Positions 51,045 through 60,767 of a stretch of DNA of 64,000 bases are shown here, piece after piece. Below the pieces are notes generated by a model that was not told where the DNA came from, made no database searches, and saw only the letters and a list, made by a program, of their open reading frames with translations. Position 1 is the stretch's first letter; every line of letters begins with the position of its first letter. The translations under genes were made by a program, and so were the position numbers. This DNA is from Methylonatrum kenyense (GTDB lineage: Bacteria; Pseudomonadota; Gammaproteobacteria; Nitrococcales; Aquisalimonadaceae), in contig NZ_JALPKO010000009.1 in NCBI RefSeq assembly GCF_023195885.1, positions 1 to 64,000 on the forward strand, in the 5' to 3' direction.

Positions 51045-53225
51045 ATGGCGCGCGCAGAAGCCCTGACGCCCAGTGATACCGGCGCCGCGGATCCGGGGCG
51101 CGGGATAGATGAGCTTTGTCTTGTGCTCGAGGCCTATCTCGATCCGGATCAGGTGGACATGGTCCGCCGCGCCTACCGTTTCGGTGCCGCTGCCCATGAG
51201 GGGCAGCAGCGCCTTTCAGGTGAACCGTATATCACCCACCCGGTAGCGGTGGCCAAGGTGCTTGCCGAAATGCGGCTTGATGTGCAGAGCATCGTCGCCG
51301 CGATCCTGCACGATGTCATCGAGGACACACCGACCGCGAAGGAACACATCGCCACGGATTTCGGTGAGGAAGTCGCCGAGCTGGTGGATGGAGTCTCCAA
51401 GCTCACCCAGATCCATTTCGAGAGCAAGGCCGAGGCCCAGGCCGCCAATTTCCGTAAAATGGTGCTGGCGATGGCGCGTGATATCCGCGTCATCATCATC
51501 AAGCTGGCCGACCGCCTGCACAACATGCGGACCATCTGGGTCATGCCTCCCCACAAGCGGCGGCGCATCGCCCGCGAGACCATGGAGATCTATGCGCCGG
51601 TGGCCCATCGCCTGGGCATCAACAACATGCGCATCGAGCTGGAGGATCTGTCCTTCGCCGCCATGTACCCGATGCGCTTCAGGGTGCTGAAGTCCCAGGT
51701 CCGCAAGGTGCGCCGCAACCAGAAGGCCCTGCTCGGCCGGGTGCGGGAGGCAATGACCGAGCGGTTGGCTGGTTCCGGCATCGAACCGGTGGTGACCGGC
51801 CGCGAGAAGCACCTTTTCAGTGTCTACCGCAAGATGCGAAACGAGGGGGGGGAGCGAAAACCCTTCAACGCCATTTTCGACGTGCACGGTATCCGTGTGA
51901 CGGTGGAGGACGTCGACGCCTGCTATCGCACGCTGGGCGTGATGCACGGGCTGTACAAGCCGGTTCCCGGGCATTTCAAGGACTACATCGCGATCCCCAA
52001 GAGCAACGGTTACCAGTCACTGCATACCATGCTCTGGGGACCACAGGGCGTGCAGATGGAGGTCCAGATCCGGACCCACGAAATGGATCGTGTGGCCGAG
52101 ATGGGCGTGGCGGCGCACTGGATGTACAAGACCGGCGAGGCTGGCCAGAACACCGCGCAGACCCGGGCCAGGGAGTGGGTCAAGGATCTGCTCGAGATAC
52201 AGCGCAATGCCGGCAATCCGCTGGAATTCATCGAGAGCGTCAAGGTCGACCTGTTTCCCGACGAGGTCTATGTGTTCACGCCCCGCGGTGAAATCATGGA
52301 GCTGCCGCGCGGCGCCACGATGGTCGATTTTGCCTATGCCGTGCACTCCGACATTGGCGACACCTGTCTTGCCGCCAAGGTCGACAAACGCCTTGTACCG
52401 CTGCGAATGCCGCTGCAGACCGGGCAGACCGTGGAGATCATTACCGCCCCGGGCGCCAGGCCAAATCCAGCCTGGCTTGATTTCGTGGTCACCGCAAAGG
52501 CGCGTTCGGCAATCCGTCACGCCCTGAAGACCCTGCGCCACGAGGAGGCGGAAAGCCTCGGCAAACGGCTGGTTGACCAGGTGCTGGAGGGCATGGATCG
52601 CAGCCTGGACAGCCTGCCGGCGGAGCAACTGGAAACCGGCTTGCGCTCGGCAGGCGCGGAGAATCTATCGCAGTTGTTGCAGGATGTGGGGCTTGGCCGG
52701 TTGATGCCCTGGCTTGCGGCGCGTCATTTGAGCGGCCTGGTGGAGGAGCGCTCCGATGCGGAAAAGGAGCGGGATCCGCGCGAGCGGCTGACGATCAAGG
52801 GTACCGAGGGTGCCGTGGTCACCTTCGCCCGCTGCTGCAACCCCATCCCGGGTGATCCGATCGTTGGTTTTGCCAGCTCCGGCCGGGGCGTGGTGGTGCA
52901 TCTGCAGGACTGCCGCAATCTGGTGGAGTACCGCAAGCATCCCGAGAAGTGGCTTGACGTGCAGTGGGAACGCGACATCGACCGCGATTTTTCGGTGCCG
53001 GTGCGGGTTGACGTGGTCAACGGCCGGGGCGTGCTGGCCGAGGTGGCTTCCAGCATCTCTGACATGGACGGCAACATCCTGTCGGTTGCGGTGGACGAGC
53101 GTGACGGGATGATCGTCACCATCAATCTGTCGATTGCGGTACGCAGCCGTCTGCATCTTGCCCGTATCATGCGCCGGCTTCGGGTTCTGAAATCGGTGTT
53201 GCGGATCAACCGTGTGAAAGGTTAA
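51045..53225 (+). CDS. spoT: Bifunctional (p)ppGpp synthetase/hydrolase
   Basis: 726 residues from ATG 51045 (GGAGG five bases upstream). HD hydrolase domain with 'HPVAVAKVLAEM' and 'ILHDVIEDT' (HD at 89-90) intact; synthetase domain 'FDVHGIRVTVEDVDACYRTLGVMHGLYKPVPGHFKDYI' and 'PKSNGYQSLHT'; TGS 'DEVYVFTPRGEIMELPRGATMVDFAYAVHSDIGD'; zinc-finger-like 'ARCCNPIPGDPIVGF'; C-terminal ACT domain. Both catalytic domains look functional. Cytosolic stringent-response enzyme, co-transcribed with rpoZ. Confidence 0.96.
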   Translation: MARAEALTPSDTGAADPGRGIDELCLVLEAYLDPDQVDMVRRAYRFGAAAHEGQQRLSGEPYITHPVAVAKVLAEMRLDVQSIVAAILHDVIEDTPTAKEHIATDFGEEVAELVDGVSKLTQIHFESKAEAQAANFRKMVLAMARDIRVIIIKLADRLHNMRTIWVMPPHKRRRIARETMEIYAPVAHRLGINNMRIELEDLSFAAMYPMRFRVLKSQVRKVRRNQKALLGRVREAMTERLAGSGIEPVVTGREKHLFSVYRKMRNEGGERKPFNAIFDVHGIRVTVEDVDACYRTLGVMHGLYKPVPGHFKDYIAIPKSNGYQSLHTMLWGPQGVQMEVQIRTHEMDRVAEMGVAAHWMYKTGEAGQNTAQTRAREWVKDLLEIQRNAGNPLEFIESVKVDLFPDEVYVFTPRGEIMELPRGATMVDFAYAVHSDIGDTCLAAKVDKRLVPLRMPLQTGQTVEIITAPGARPNPAWLDFVVTAKARSAIRHALKTLRHEEAESLGKRLVDQVLEGMDRSLDSLPAEQLETGLRSAGAENLSQLLQDVGLGRLMPWLAARHLSGLVEERSDAEKERDPRERLTIKGTEGAVVTFARCCNPIPGDPIVGFASSGRGVVVHLQDCRNLVEYRKHPEKWLDVQWERDIDRDFSVPVRVDVVNGRGVLAEVASSISDMDGNILSVAVDERDGMIVTINLSIAVRSRLHLARIMRRLRVLKSVLRINRVKG

Positions 53226-53274
53226 AAAAAACACTGATTTATTCGTCCGGAAGGACAGTTGGAGACTGTGTCTC
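53226..53274. repeat. MITE terminal-repeat fragment (copy 5) with hairpins
   Basis: AACACTGATTTATTCG (53230-53245) is the MITE end motif directly after the spoT stop. It is followed by GTCC-GGAA-GGAC and GGAGAC-TGT-GTCTCC hairpins (to 53274). The rest of the element is missing. The hairpins may end spoT transcription. Confidence 0.55.
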
Positions 53275-53301
53275 CGACAGGTTTTCCTGAGAGGGTTCGC
53301 C

Positions 53302-55023
53302 GTGCAGGGACGACAGCGAAATGCCTCCGCCAGGCGATGGTTCTGGCCAGCCGTCGTGCTGGGCTCGCTCCTCGCCTTCCTGGTTTTCGACCGGCCGCTG
53401 GCGGCGGATTGTGATGGGCTGGAAGCGGCCCTTCCGGTTTCCGAGGCGCTGGCACTGGCCGAGGCCGGTGACACCGAAATCGTGTGGGTCCAGGGCGTCG
53501 TGACCGCCGCGTTTCCGGGCCGGCAGGGGTTGAATGGCTTTTTCCTGCAGTCCGACGACGATACGGACGCCCGGGGCAGTTTCGTCTATGCGCCCGATCT
53601 GGGCCCGACGGACTGGCAGCGCATCGAGCCCGGCAGCCATCTGCTGCTGGCGGCCCGGCCGGGGACCTGGCAGGGGCGGCCGCAACTGCAGCGGCTGCAG
53701 TCAGTGTCGCATTGCGGCGCGGCGCCGGTGCCCTCACCAGCCCCACTGGGTCTGCCTGCGGACGCCGAGGACCTTGAGCGTCTGCACGGCCGTCTGGTGG
53801 CCCTGCCGGATGATCTGGTGGTCACCGGCAATTATCAACTTGGCCGTTTCGGCAGTCTCAAGCTCAGCGCAGGCGAGCGCCTGTTCCGGCACCGAACCCC
53901 GGACGATGGGCGGTTGCATCGGCTGCTGCTCGATGACGGCAGTTACGCCCGCAACCCTGATCCTGTCCCGTATCTGAACGACCATGGCACCCGCCGGGTT
54001 GGTGACCGGGTGAGCGCGGTGACGGGCGTGCTGGTGAAGGCCTTCGATGACTGGAGGCTGCACCCGGTCTCGCAGCCGCAATTCAGCGATGCCAATCCCC
54101 GCCCCGCCGAGCCCGATTCGCTTCCGGGCCTCCGGGTTGCGGCGTTCAATGTCGAGAACTACTTCGTTTCCCTCGGGCGCCGCGGGGCGACTGATCAGGA
54201 CGAGCTCCAGCGCCAGCGCGACAAGCTGTTCGCGGCACTCGAGGCCCAGGACGCGCATCTGCTGGCCCTGGTGGAAGTGGAAAACAGTCGGGCGGCCCTG
54301 GAGGACCTGGTCGAACGGCTGAATGCACGCCTTCCGGAGGAACGTCACTACGCCCTGCTCGAGGGCCCCGCGCGACGTGGTGACGACGCGATCAAGGTGG
54401 CCCTGATCTACCGACCCACCGAACTGGAACCGCTTTCCGAAGCCGAGACCGACCTGCATCCGGCCCACAATCGGCCACCGGTGTTCGCGGCATTTCGTGA
54501 CCGTGAGACCGACAGGCGTTTTGTCGCCGCCGCGGTGCATTTCAAGGCCAAGGTCGGCTGCCCGGCGCAGGGTGACGTCGACCGCGGCCAGGGCTGCTGG
54601 AATCGGCTGCGCACCGAACAGGCCGAGGCACTGCTCGAGGCGGCGGCCGACGCCGCAAGGCGCCACAATACCGAGCAAGTCCTGCTGGCCGGCGACTTCA
54701 ACAGTTATGCCGGGGAGGACCCGATCCGCCGGCTGCAGCAGGATGGCTTCGTTGACCTTGTGGCCTCGCATCTGCCGCCCGAGCGACGCTACAGCTACGT
54801 CTTTCGTGGTGAGTCGGGTACCCTCGACTACATCTTTGCCAGTGACGCCCTGGCCGATGCGATCACCGGCGTGGATATCTGGCACATCAACGCCGATGAG
54901 CCGGTGTTTCTCGCCTTTGACCAACCCGGCGCGGATACGCTGGGCAGCCGCGGCCAGCCGTGGCGCTCATCCGACCATGACCCGGTGCTGATCGGCATTC
55001 GCCGGGACCAGGCCGGCGACTGA
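53302..55023 (+). CDS. Secreted endonuclease/exonuclease/phosphatase-family nuclease (ExeM/NucH-like)
   Basis: 573 residues from GTG 53302 (AGAGGG seven bases upstream). Signal or anchor segment '[23 protein letters not shown]' then an OB-like N-terminal domain ('[24 protein letters not shown]') as in ExeM-type extracellular nucleases, then the EEP domain: '[10 protein letters not shown]', 'LLALVEVEN', '[12 protein letters not shown]', '[15 protein letters not shown]', 'GTLDYIFAS', '[10 protein letters not shown]', with metal and catalytic Glu, Asp, Asn and His all present. Probably degrades extracellular or periplasmic DNA for phosphate or nutrients. It breaks the common spoT-ridA-recG order. 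Confidence 0.85.
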   Translation: MQGRQRNASARRWFWPAVVLGSLLAFLVFDRPLAADCDGLEAALPVSEALALAEAGDTEIVWVQGVVTAAFPGRQGLNGFFLQSDDDTDARGSFVYAPDLGPTDWQRIEPGSHLLLAARPGTWQGRPQLQRLQSVSHCGAAPVPSPAPLGLPADAEDLERLHGRLVALPDDLVVTGNYQLGRFGSLKLSAGERLFRHRTPDDGRLHRLLLDDGSYARNPDPVPYLNDHGTRRVGDRVSAVTGVLVKAFDDWRLHPVSQPQFSDANPRPAEPDSLPGLRVAAFNVENYFVSLGRRGATDQDELQRQRDKLFAALEAQDAHLLALVEVENSRAALEDLVERLNARLPEERHYALLEGPARRGDDAIKVALIYRPTELEPLSEAETDLHPAHNRPPVFAAFRDRETDRRFVAAAVHFKAKVGCPAQGDVDRGQGCWNRLRTEQAEALLEAAADAARRHNTEQVLLAGDFNSYAGEDPIRRLQQDGFVDLVASHLPPERRYSYVFRGESGTLDYIFASDALADAITGVDIWHINADEPVFLAFDQPGADTLGSRGQPWRSSDHDPVLIGIRRDQAGD

Positions 55024-55073
55024 GGCAGGTCGCCGCGGGACCGGGACCATTCAGTTCGTCAGGAGGAATCATC

Positions 55074-55463
55074 ATGCAACGAACGACAATCCAGACTGAC
55101 CGTGCGCCCCAGGCCATCGGGCCCTATTCCCAGGCCGTCCGTGCCGGTGACACCGTGTGGCTGTCAGGCCAGATTCCGCTGGTGCCTGCCACCGGCGAGC
55201 CGGTTGAGGGCGATGCAGCAGCGCATGTTCGCCAGGTGTTCGAGAACCTGAAGGGCCTGGCCGAGGCCAGTGGCGGTAGCCTCCAGCATGTGGTGAAACT
55301 CACCATTTTCCTGACCGATATGGACAATTTCGGCCTGGTCAACGAACTGATGCAGGACTATTTCCACGAGCCCTATCCGGCGCGTGCCGCCGTCGGTGTC
55401 GCCAGTCTGCCCAAAGGGGTGGATGTGGAAATGGAGGCGATCATGGTGCTGGACGGCGACTGA
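55074..55463 (+). CDS. ridA: Enamine/imine deaminase RidA
   Basis: 129 residues; hydrolyses reactive enamines such as 2-aminoacrylate to keto acids and ammonia. '[26 protein letters not shown]' and '[24 protein letters not shown]' hold the active-site Arg and Glu. RBS 'aggagga'. Sits between spoT/nuclease and recG, the expected spot. Confidence 0.95.
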   Translation: MQRTTIQTDRAPQAIGPYSQAVRAGDTVWLSGQIPLVPATGEPVEGDAAAHVRQVFENLKGLAEASGGSLQHVVKLTIFLTDMDNFGLVNELMQDYFHEPYPARAAVGVASLPKGVDVEMEAIMVLDGD

Positions 55464-55472
55464 GTTTCCCGG

Positions 55473-57557
55473 GTGAGTCACACGAGCAGCCCGCTGGATC
55501 AGCCGGTAACAGGGCTGCGCGGAGTCGGCGCAAGGCTGGCGGAGCGGCTCGGAAAGCTAGGTATTCAAACGCTGCAGGACCTGATCCTGCACCTGCCTCT
55601 GCGCTACGAGGACCGCACACGGCCGCAGCCCATCGGCGGTCTGTTGCCCGGGCAGTCGGCGCTCGTGCAGGGCGAGGTGGCGCTGACCGAGCTGGTCGGC
55701 GGTGGCCGTCGTCGGCTGCTATGCAGGATCAGCGACGGCACCGGCAGCCTCACCCTGGTGTTCTTCCGGCTCTATCCGGGATTGCAGGCGAGGCTGTCGA
55801 AAGGGGTGCGGCTGGCCTGCTTCGGTGACGTGCGCCCGGGGCCGGCTGGCCTGCAGATGGCCCACCCGGAGATCCGGGTCCTGCATGGCAGCGAGGCTTC
55901 CGCGGAATCGGACCGCCTGACGCCGGTCTATCCGGCCACCGAAGGCGTCAACCAGACGACCCTGCGCCGGCTGGTCCAACAGGCCCTGGAATTCGCACGC
56001 GCCGGGCTCCCGGACCTGTTGCCGGACTGGCTTGCCGGGAACCAACTCCCTGGCCTGCTGGAGGCCCTGGAAACCGTCCATGGCCCGGCGCCGGATTGTG
56101 ACGTCGAGGCCATGCAGGCCGGCATGCATCCCGCCTGTCGACGCCTGTCGCTGGAGGAACTACTGGCCCATCAACTCAGCCTGCGTCAGTTTCGGATCCG
56201 CGCCCGCCGCGAACGCCGGGCGCCGGTATTGCGCGGCGATGGCCGTCTGCGCCAAGGCCTGCTGGATTCTTTGCCGTTTTCCCTGACCGCTGCACAGCGG
56301 CGCGTGCTGACCCAGATCGAAGCGGACCTTGGGCGTACCGAGCCGATGCTGCGACTGGTTCAGGGCGATGTCGGCTCCGGCAAGACCATCGTCGCCGCGC
56401 TGGCGGCGCTGCAGGCGGTGGAATGTGGCCAGCAGGCGGCGGTAATGGCGCCGACCGAGTTGCTTGCCGAGCAGCACCATCAGGGGTTCCGCTCCTGGCT
56501 GGAACCGCTCGGCGTCGAGGTCGCCTGGTTGTCTGGCAAGCTGGCCGCGGGCCAGCGGCGGCGGATGCTGGAGCGGATCGCCAGCGCCGACTGCGGCGTG
56601 GTGGTCGGAACCCATGCCCTGTTCCAGGACGAGGTTCGATTCCACCGCCTGGGGCTCGCGATCATCGATGAGCAGCATCGGTTCGGCGTGCATCAGCGGC
56701 TGGCCCTGCGTGAGAAGGGACAGGATGCCGAGATCCAGCCGCATCAGATGATCATGACCGCCACGCCGATTCCGCGCACCCTTGCAATGACTGCTTACGC
56801 TGATCTGGATGTCTCGGTGATCGACGAGCTGCCGCCGGGCCGCACACCGGTGACCACGGTGGCGATCCCTGAGGCACGCCGCGGCGAGGTCATGGCCCGG
56901 GTGGCCGAAGCCTGCGCCGACGGCCATCAGGCCTATTGGGTATGCACCCTGGTGGAGGAATCCGAGCAGTTGCAGGCGCAGGCCGCCGAGGACACCGCCG
57001 CCCTGTTGCGGGAGGCGCTGCCGGCGCTGCGCACCGGCCTGGTGCATGGGCGCATGAAGTCGGCGGAAAAAGAGGCCGTGATGGCGGATTTCGCCGCCCA
57101 CCGGCTGGACCTGCTGGTCGCCACCACCGTGATCGAGGTCGGCGTGAACGTGCCCAACGCCAGCCTGATGGTGATCGAGAACCCCGAGCGACTCGGGCTT
57201 GCGCAACTGCACCAGTTGCGCGGCCGGGTCGGACGCGGTGCCGCGGCAAGTTCCTGCGTGCTGCTGTACCAGGCGCCGCTGTCCGAAGGTGCCCGGGCCC
57301 GGCTTGGCGTCCTGCGCCGGACCGCCGACGGTTTCGAGATAGCACGTCAGGACCTGGCACAGCGTGGTCCGGGGGAGCTGCTCGGCACCCGACAGACCGG
57401 GGACTGGCAGTTCCGGATTGCCGATCCGGAACGTGATGCCGACCTGCTGGCCCGGGTCCGCGATGCCGCCGACCGTCTGTTGCAGCACGATCCGGCGCGC
57501 TCCGCTGCGTTGATCCATCGCTGGGTCGGCCGCCGCCAGCAATACGGGCGGGTCTGA
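55473..57557 (+). CDS. recG: ATP-dependent DNA helicase RecG
   Basis: 694 residues from GTG 55473, nine bases after ridA. N-terminal wedge/OB domain ('TGLRGVGARLAERLGKLGIQTLQDLILHLPLRYEDRT'), Walker A 'GDVGSGKTIVA' (~299), DEQH box 'IIDEQHRFGVHQR', 'MTATPIPRTLAM', and motif VI region 'RGRVGRGAAASSCVLLY'. Regresses stalled forks and processes D/R-loops. Length matches E. coli RecG (693). Confidence 0.97.
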   Translation: MSHTSSPLDQPVTGLRGVGARLAERLGKLGIQTLQDLILHLPLRYEDRTRPQPIGGLLPGQSALVQGEVALTELVGGGRRRLLCRISDGTGSLTLVFFRLYPGLQARLSKGVRLACFGDVRPGPAGLQMAHPEIRVLHGSEASAESDRLTPVYPATEGVNQTTLRRLVQQALEFARAGLPDLLPDWLAGNQLPGLLEALETVHGPAPDCDVEAMQAGMHPACRRLSLEELLAHQLSLRQFRIRARRERRAPVLRGDGRLRQGLLDSLPFSLTAAQRRVLTQIEADLGRTEPMLRLVQGDVGSGKTIVAALAALQAVECGQQAAVMAPTELLAEQHHQGFRSWLEPLGVEVAWLSGKLAAGQRRRMLERIASADCGVVVGTHALFQDEVRFHRLGLAIIDEQHRFGVHQRLALREKGQDAEIQPHQMIMTATPIPRTLAMTAYADLDVSVIDELPPGRTPVTTVAIPEARRGEVMARVAEACADGHQAYWVCTLVEESEQLQAQAAEDTAALLREALPALRTGLVHGRMKSAEKEAVMADFAAHRLDLLVATTVIEVGVNVPNASLMVIENPERLGLAQLHQLRGRVGRGAAASSCVLLYQAPLSEGARARLGVLRRTADGFEIARQDLAQRGPGELLGTRQTGDWQFRIADPERDADLLARVRDAADRLLQHDPARSAALIHRWVGRRQQYGRV

Positions 57558-57655
57558 GGGGAACCGGGTTCGGCGGCGCGAGGCGCAAGCGGGTACACTC
57601 AGGCCGCCCCGCCAGCAATGGCGGAAGCTGGTCCCGGGCGTTATCGAGGAGTGCC

Positions 57656-58210
57656 GTGAACCGACCTGATTGTCGCTGGTTTCATCAGCCCGTGTCGCGT
57701 GCCCAGCGCCTGCCCGAGGTGCTGGCCGGCTGGGTGATCGGAACCGACTCATTGACCCGGCGTTTGCGTGCGCGCTGCGGTGAACGCTTCAGCGTGCAAC
57801 GGCTTTACGAGGGCTGGCAGAAGCCATTACACGGCGAGGCACGGCGGCTGCGGCAGCGCCCTGCCCGGATGGCCTGGGTCCGTGAGGTCGCCCTGTGTTG
57901 TGACGGACAGCCGCTGATCCTGGCCCGCTCGGTGATCCCGTTGACTTCGCTGCGCGGGCGCAACGGTGCCCTGCGCCTGCTTGGCAACCGGCCACTGGGG
58001 GAGCTGCTATTCTCCGGGGCCGGGACCAGCAGGTCGCCCCTGCGCCTGGCCCGACTGCGGCGCAACGATGCCCTGGCCATCCGCCTCCACGACCATTGTG
58101 GCCGGGACATGGGCGGTAACTGGGCACGGCAGGCGGTGCATCTGCTGCACGGCAAACCGTTGTTGGTGACCGAAGTGTTTCTGCCGGAACTGGTTCAAGG
58201 TCATGGATAG
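57656..58210 (+). CDS. ubiC: Chorismate pyruvate-lyase
   Basis: 184 residues from GTG 57656 with GGAG upstream. Forms 4-hydroxybenzoate from chorismate, first committed step of ubiquinone synthesis. Typical blocks: '[20 protein letters not shown]', '[23 protein letters not shown]', '[11 protein letters not shown]', and final '[11 protein letters not shown]' with the conserved Glu. Overlaps ubiA by eight bases, so the pair is coupled. Confidence 0.93.
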   Translation: MNRPDCRWFHQPVSRAQRLPEVLAGWVIGTDSLTRRLRARCGERFSVQRLYEGWQKPLHGEARRLRQRPARMAWVREVALCCDGQPLILARSVIPLTSLRGRNGALRLLGNRPLGELLFSGAGTSRSPLRLARLRRNDALAIRLHDHCGRDMGGNWARQAVHLLHGKPLLVTEVFLPELVQGHG

Positions 58211-59081
58211 GGCGTTTCTCAGCGACAGGGCGGTCCAGTACGCACGTCTGGCACGTCTGGACCGGCCGATCGGCAATTTCCTGTTGCTCTGGCCGATGCT
58301 CTGGGCGCTTTGGCTTGCTGCCGAGGGGATTCCGGATCTTCACCTGCTGGTGATTTTCGTTCTCGGCGTGCTGGTTATGCGTGCGGCCGGCTGTGTGATC
58401 AACGATTTCGCCGATCGCAATATCGACGGTCACGTGAAACGCACCACGCAGCGGCCCATGGCGCGCGGACTGGTCAGCCCGCGGGAAGCGCTGACTTTGT
58501 TCATCGTGTTGTGCCTGCTGGCATTCGGCCTCGTGCTGCTGACCAACCGGTTGACCATCCAGCTGTCCCTGGTCGCGGTGCTGCTGGCCGCCAGCTACCC
58601 GTTCATGAAGCGCTACACGCACCTGCCACAAGTCCATCTGGGGGCGGCGTTCGGATGGGCAGTGCCGATGGCCTTCGCGGCACAGACCGGTGGCGTACCG
58701 GCCCTGGCCTGGCTGGTGTTCACTGCGGCCGTGGTCTGGGCCACGGTCTATGACACCCAGTATGCAATGGTGGATCGCGACGACGATCTGAAGATCGGGG
58801 TCAAGTCCACTGCGGTACTGTTCGGCGAGATGGATCGCTTGATGATCGGCATCCTGCAACTGCTCATGCTGGTCACGCTGCTCCTGGTCGGCCAGCAGGC
58901 GGAACTCGGCGCGATCTATTATGTTGGGGTGTTGATTGGTGCCGGCTTCTTCGTTCGCCAGCAATGGCTCATTCGGCTACGTGAACGCGAGGCCTGTTTT
59001 CGGGCATTTCTCAATAACAATCTGTTTGGCGGCGTTATTTTCCTTGGCCTGGTGCTGCATTACGCCCTGGCAGCGGGCTGA
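58203..59081 (+). CDS. ubiA: 4-hydroxybenzoate octaprenyltransferase
   Basis: 292 residues, about eight or nine membrane helices. Prenyl-diphosphate motifs '[23 protein letters not shown]' (NDxxDxxxD) and '[17 protein letters not shown]' (DxxxD). Attaches the polyprenyl chain to 4-hydroxybenzoate made by UbiC. Same operon, same strand. Confidence 0.96.
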   Translation: MDRAFLSDRAVQYARLARLDRPIGNFLLLWPMLWALWLAAEGIPDLHLLVIFVLGVLVMRAAGCVINDFADRNIDGHVKRTTQRPMARGLVSPREALTLFIVLCLLAFGLVLLTNRLTIQLSLVAVLLAASYPFMKRYTHLPQVHLGAAFGWAVPMAFAAQTGGVPALAWLVFTAAVVWATVYDTQYAMVDRDDDLKIGVKSTAVLFGEMDRLMIGILQLLMLVTLLLVGQQAELGAIYYVGVLIGAGFFVRQQWLIRLREREACFRAFLNNNLFGGVIFLGLVLHYALAAG

Positions 59082-59108
59082 AATACGGATGCAAGACGGG
59101 ATGCACGG

Positions 59109-60545
59109 ATGACCCTGGATATCGGCTATCGGCTGGCGGCCCTGTTGATCCCGCTGGCATCCCTGGTGGTGTCCTGTCATGCGGTGCTGACCAAGCGGGA
59201 TTCCCGTAGCGCGCTGACCTGGGTGGCGCTGGCCTGGTTTGCACCCGTGGTCGGTGTCCTGCTCTACCTGCTATTCGGTATCAACCGCTTGCGGCGTCGT
59301 GTCACCCTGCAAAGCCGTGAGACGCCACACTGGGAGCATGGCGAGGCGGCGACCTGCGATCTCGCCACGCTGGAGCAGCGCCTGGAGCGGCGACATCGTC
59401 ATCTGGTGACGCTGGCCAGCGCCGTCAACCGGCTGACCGAGCGGCCGCTGCTGGACGGCAACACCGTTGAAGTGCTGGTCGACGGTGATGAAGCCTTTCC
59501 GGCGATGATCGAGGCCATTCATCAGGCCAGGATCAGCATCACGCTGGCCACTTACATCTTCGGCAACGATCGGATCGGCCGGGCCTTTGCCGATGCACTG
59601 ACCGCGGCGGTACGGCGCGGGGTTGCCGTCCGCGTACTGATCGATAATGCCGGCGAGCGATACACCTGGCCGTCGATGGTTGGTGTGCTGCGCCGGCGCG
59701 GGGTCGTGGTGGCCCGGTTTTTCCCCAGCCTGCCTAGCCGCCTGTTCGGCATCAATATGCGCAACCACCGCAAGTTGCTGGTCATCGACGGCCGGATCGG
59801 CTTCACCGGTGGCATGAATATCCGCCGGCACCACAGCCGCGAGGAATCGGGGCGCCGCATGGCCCGGGACTTCCAGTTTCGATTGCAGGGCCCGGTGGTG
59901 CAGCAACTGCAAGAGGTGTTTTACGAGGACTGGTATTTTGCCGCCCGTGAACGCCTCGACGGGCAACTCTGGTTCCCGCCCTGTCGACGCCGGGGCGAGG
60001 TCGTGGCACGCGGTATCCGCAGCGGTCCCGACGACAACTTCCTGAAACACCAGGATGTGTTGCTTGCGGCCATCGCCACCGCCGAGCGGTCGCTGCGAAT
60101 CGTCACCCCGTATTTCCTGCCCGAGAGCACGCTGATTTCGGCGTTGACCACCGCGGCCCTGCGAGGTATCCGCATCGATATCGTGTTGCCCGAGAGCAGC
60201 AACCTGCCGTTCGTGCACTGGGCAATGATGGCGCAATTGCCGCAGATCATGGATCACGATATCCAGGTCTGGCTCAGTCCGCCGCCGTTCGATCATGCCA
60301 AGGCGATGATCGTCGACGAGGTCTGGTCCTTCATCGGCTCCAGTAACTGGGATCCGCGCAGCCTGCGGCTGAACTTCGAGTTCAACGTCGAGTGCTACGA
60401 TCCGTCGCTGGCCAGCGTGCTGACGGCGCATGTCGACCAGAGAATTCGCGCCGCGCGGCTGCTCAACCTCGAGGAACTGGAAGATCGGGCCTTTCCCGTT
60501 CGACTGCGGGACGGCCTCACCCGCCTGCTGATGCCCTACCTGTAA
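59109..60545 (+). CDS. cls: Cardiolipin synthase (phospholipase D type)
   Basis: 478 residues: two N-terminal membrane helices (IGYRLAALLIPLASLVVSC; ALAWFAPVVGVLLYLLFG) with 'KRDSRSALTWVALAW' between, then two PLD domains. First HKD: 'NHRKLLVIDGRIGFTGGMN'; second: 'FDHAKAMIVDEVWSFIGSSNWD'. Joins phosphatidylglycerols into cardiolipin at the inner membrane. Length and ends fit ClsA. 27 bases after ubiA. Confidence 0.93.
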   Translation: MTLDIGYRLAALLIPLASLVVSCHAVLTKRDSRSALTWVALAWFAPVVGVLLYLLFGINRLRRRVTLQSRETPHWEHGEAATCDLATLEQRLERRHRHLVTLASAVNRLTERPLLDGNTVEVLVDGDEAFPAMIEAIHQARISITLATYIFGNDRIGRAFADALTAAVRRGVAVRVLIDNAGERYTWPSMVGVLRRRGVVVARFFPSLPSRLFGINMRNHRKLLVIDGRIGFTGGMNIRRHHSREESGRRMARDFQFRLQGPVVQQLQEVFYEDWYFAARERLDGQLWFPPCRRRGEVVARGIRSGPDDNFLKHQDVLLAAIATAERSLRIVTPYFLPESTLISALTTAALRGIRIDIVLPESSNLPFVHWAMMAQLPQIMDHDIQVWLSPPPFDHAKAMIVDEVWSFIGSSNWDPRSLRLNFEFNVECYDPSLASVLTAHVDQRIRAARLLNLEELEDRAFPVRLRDGLTRLLMPYL

Positions 60546-60632
60546 GCACCCGGGCCGCCACCCTCCCTGTCCTGCGGTTACCTCTTTGCGTCGGCAGCGG
60601 CGCTTGTCTGAAGCCCGACATGTCCGAGTCGC

Positions 60633-60649
60633 CGCACCGGTATGGTGCG
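60633..60649. promoter_or_regulatory. NtrC-type binding site upstream of nasR
   Basis: CGCACC-GGTAT-GGTGCG matches the NtrC consensus TGCACC-N5-GGTGCA at 10 of 12 positions and is perfectly symmetric. Centre about 96 bases upstream of the expected start from the promoter at 60712. A TTGGCGCC/GGCGCC-CAA hairpin (60650-60673) follows directly and may end cls transcription. Confidence 0.6.
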
Positions 60650-60711
60650 TTGGCGCCGCGCTTTGGCGCCCAAGGATCAGCTAAGTCATTGAATCCATAC
60701 TCCTGGTTCGA

Positions 60712-60727
60712 TGGCGCGGTTCTTGAT
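60712..60727 (+). promoter_or_regulatory. Sigma-54-like promoter of nasR
   Basis: TGGCGCG-GTTC-TTGAT differs from TGGCACG-N4-TTGCW at two positions; GG and the -12 G keep a 10-base spacing, although the -12 C is A. Expected start near 60737, 31 bases before the nasR ATG. Confidence 0.5.
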
Positions 60728-60767
60728 GGGTCCACCGGACGATTGGGGGCGGACAGCAGAGAGACCT

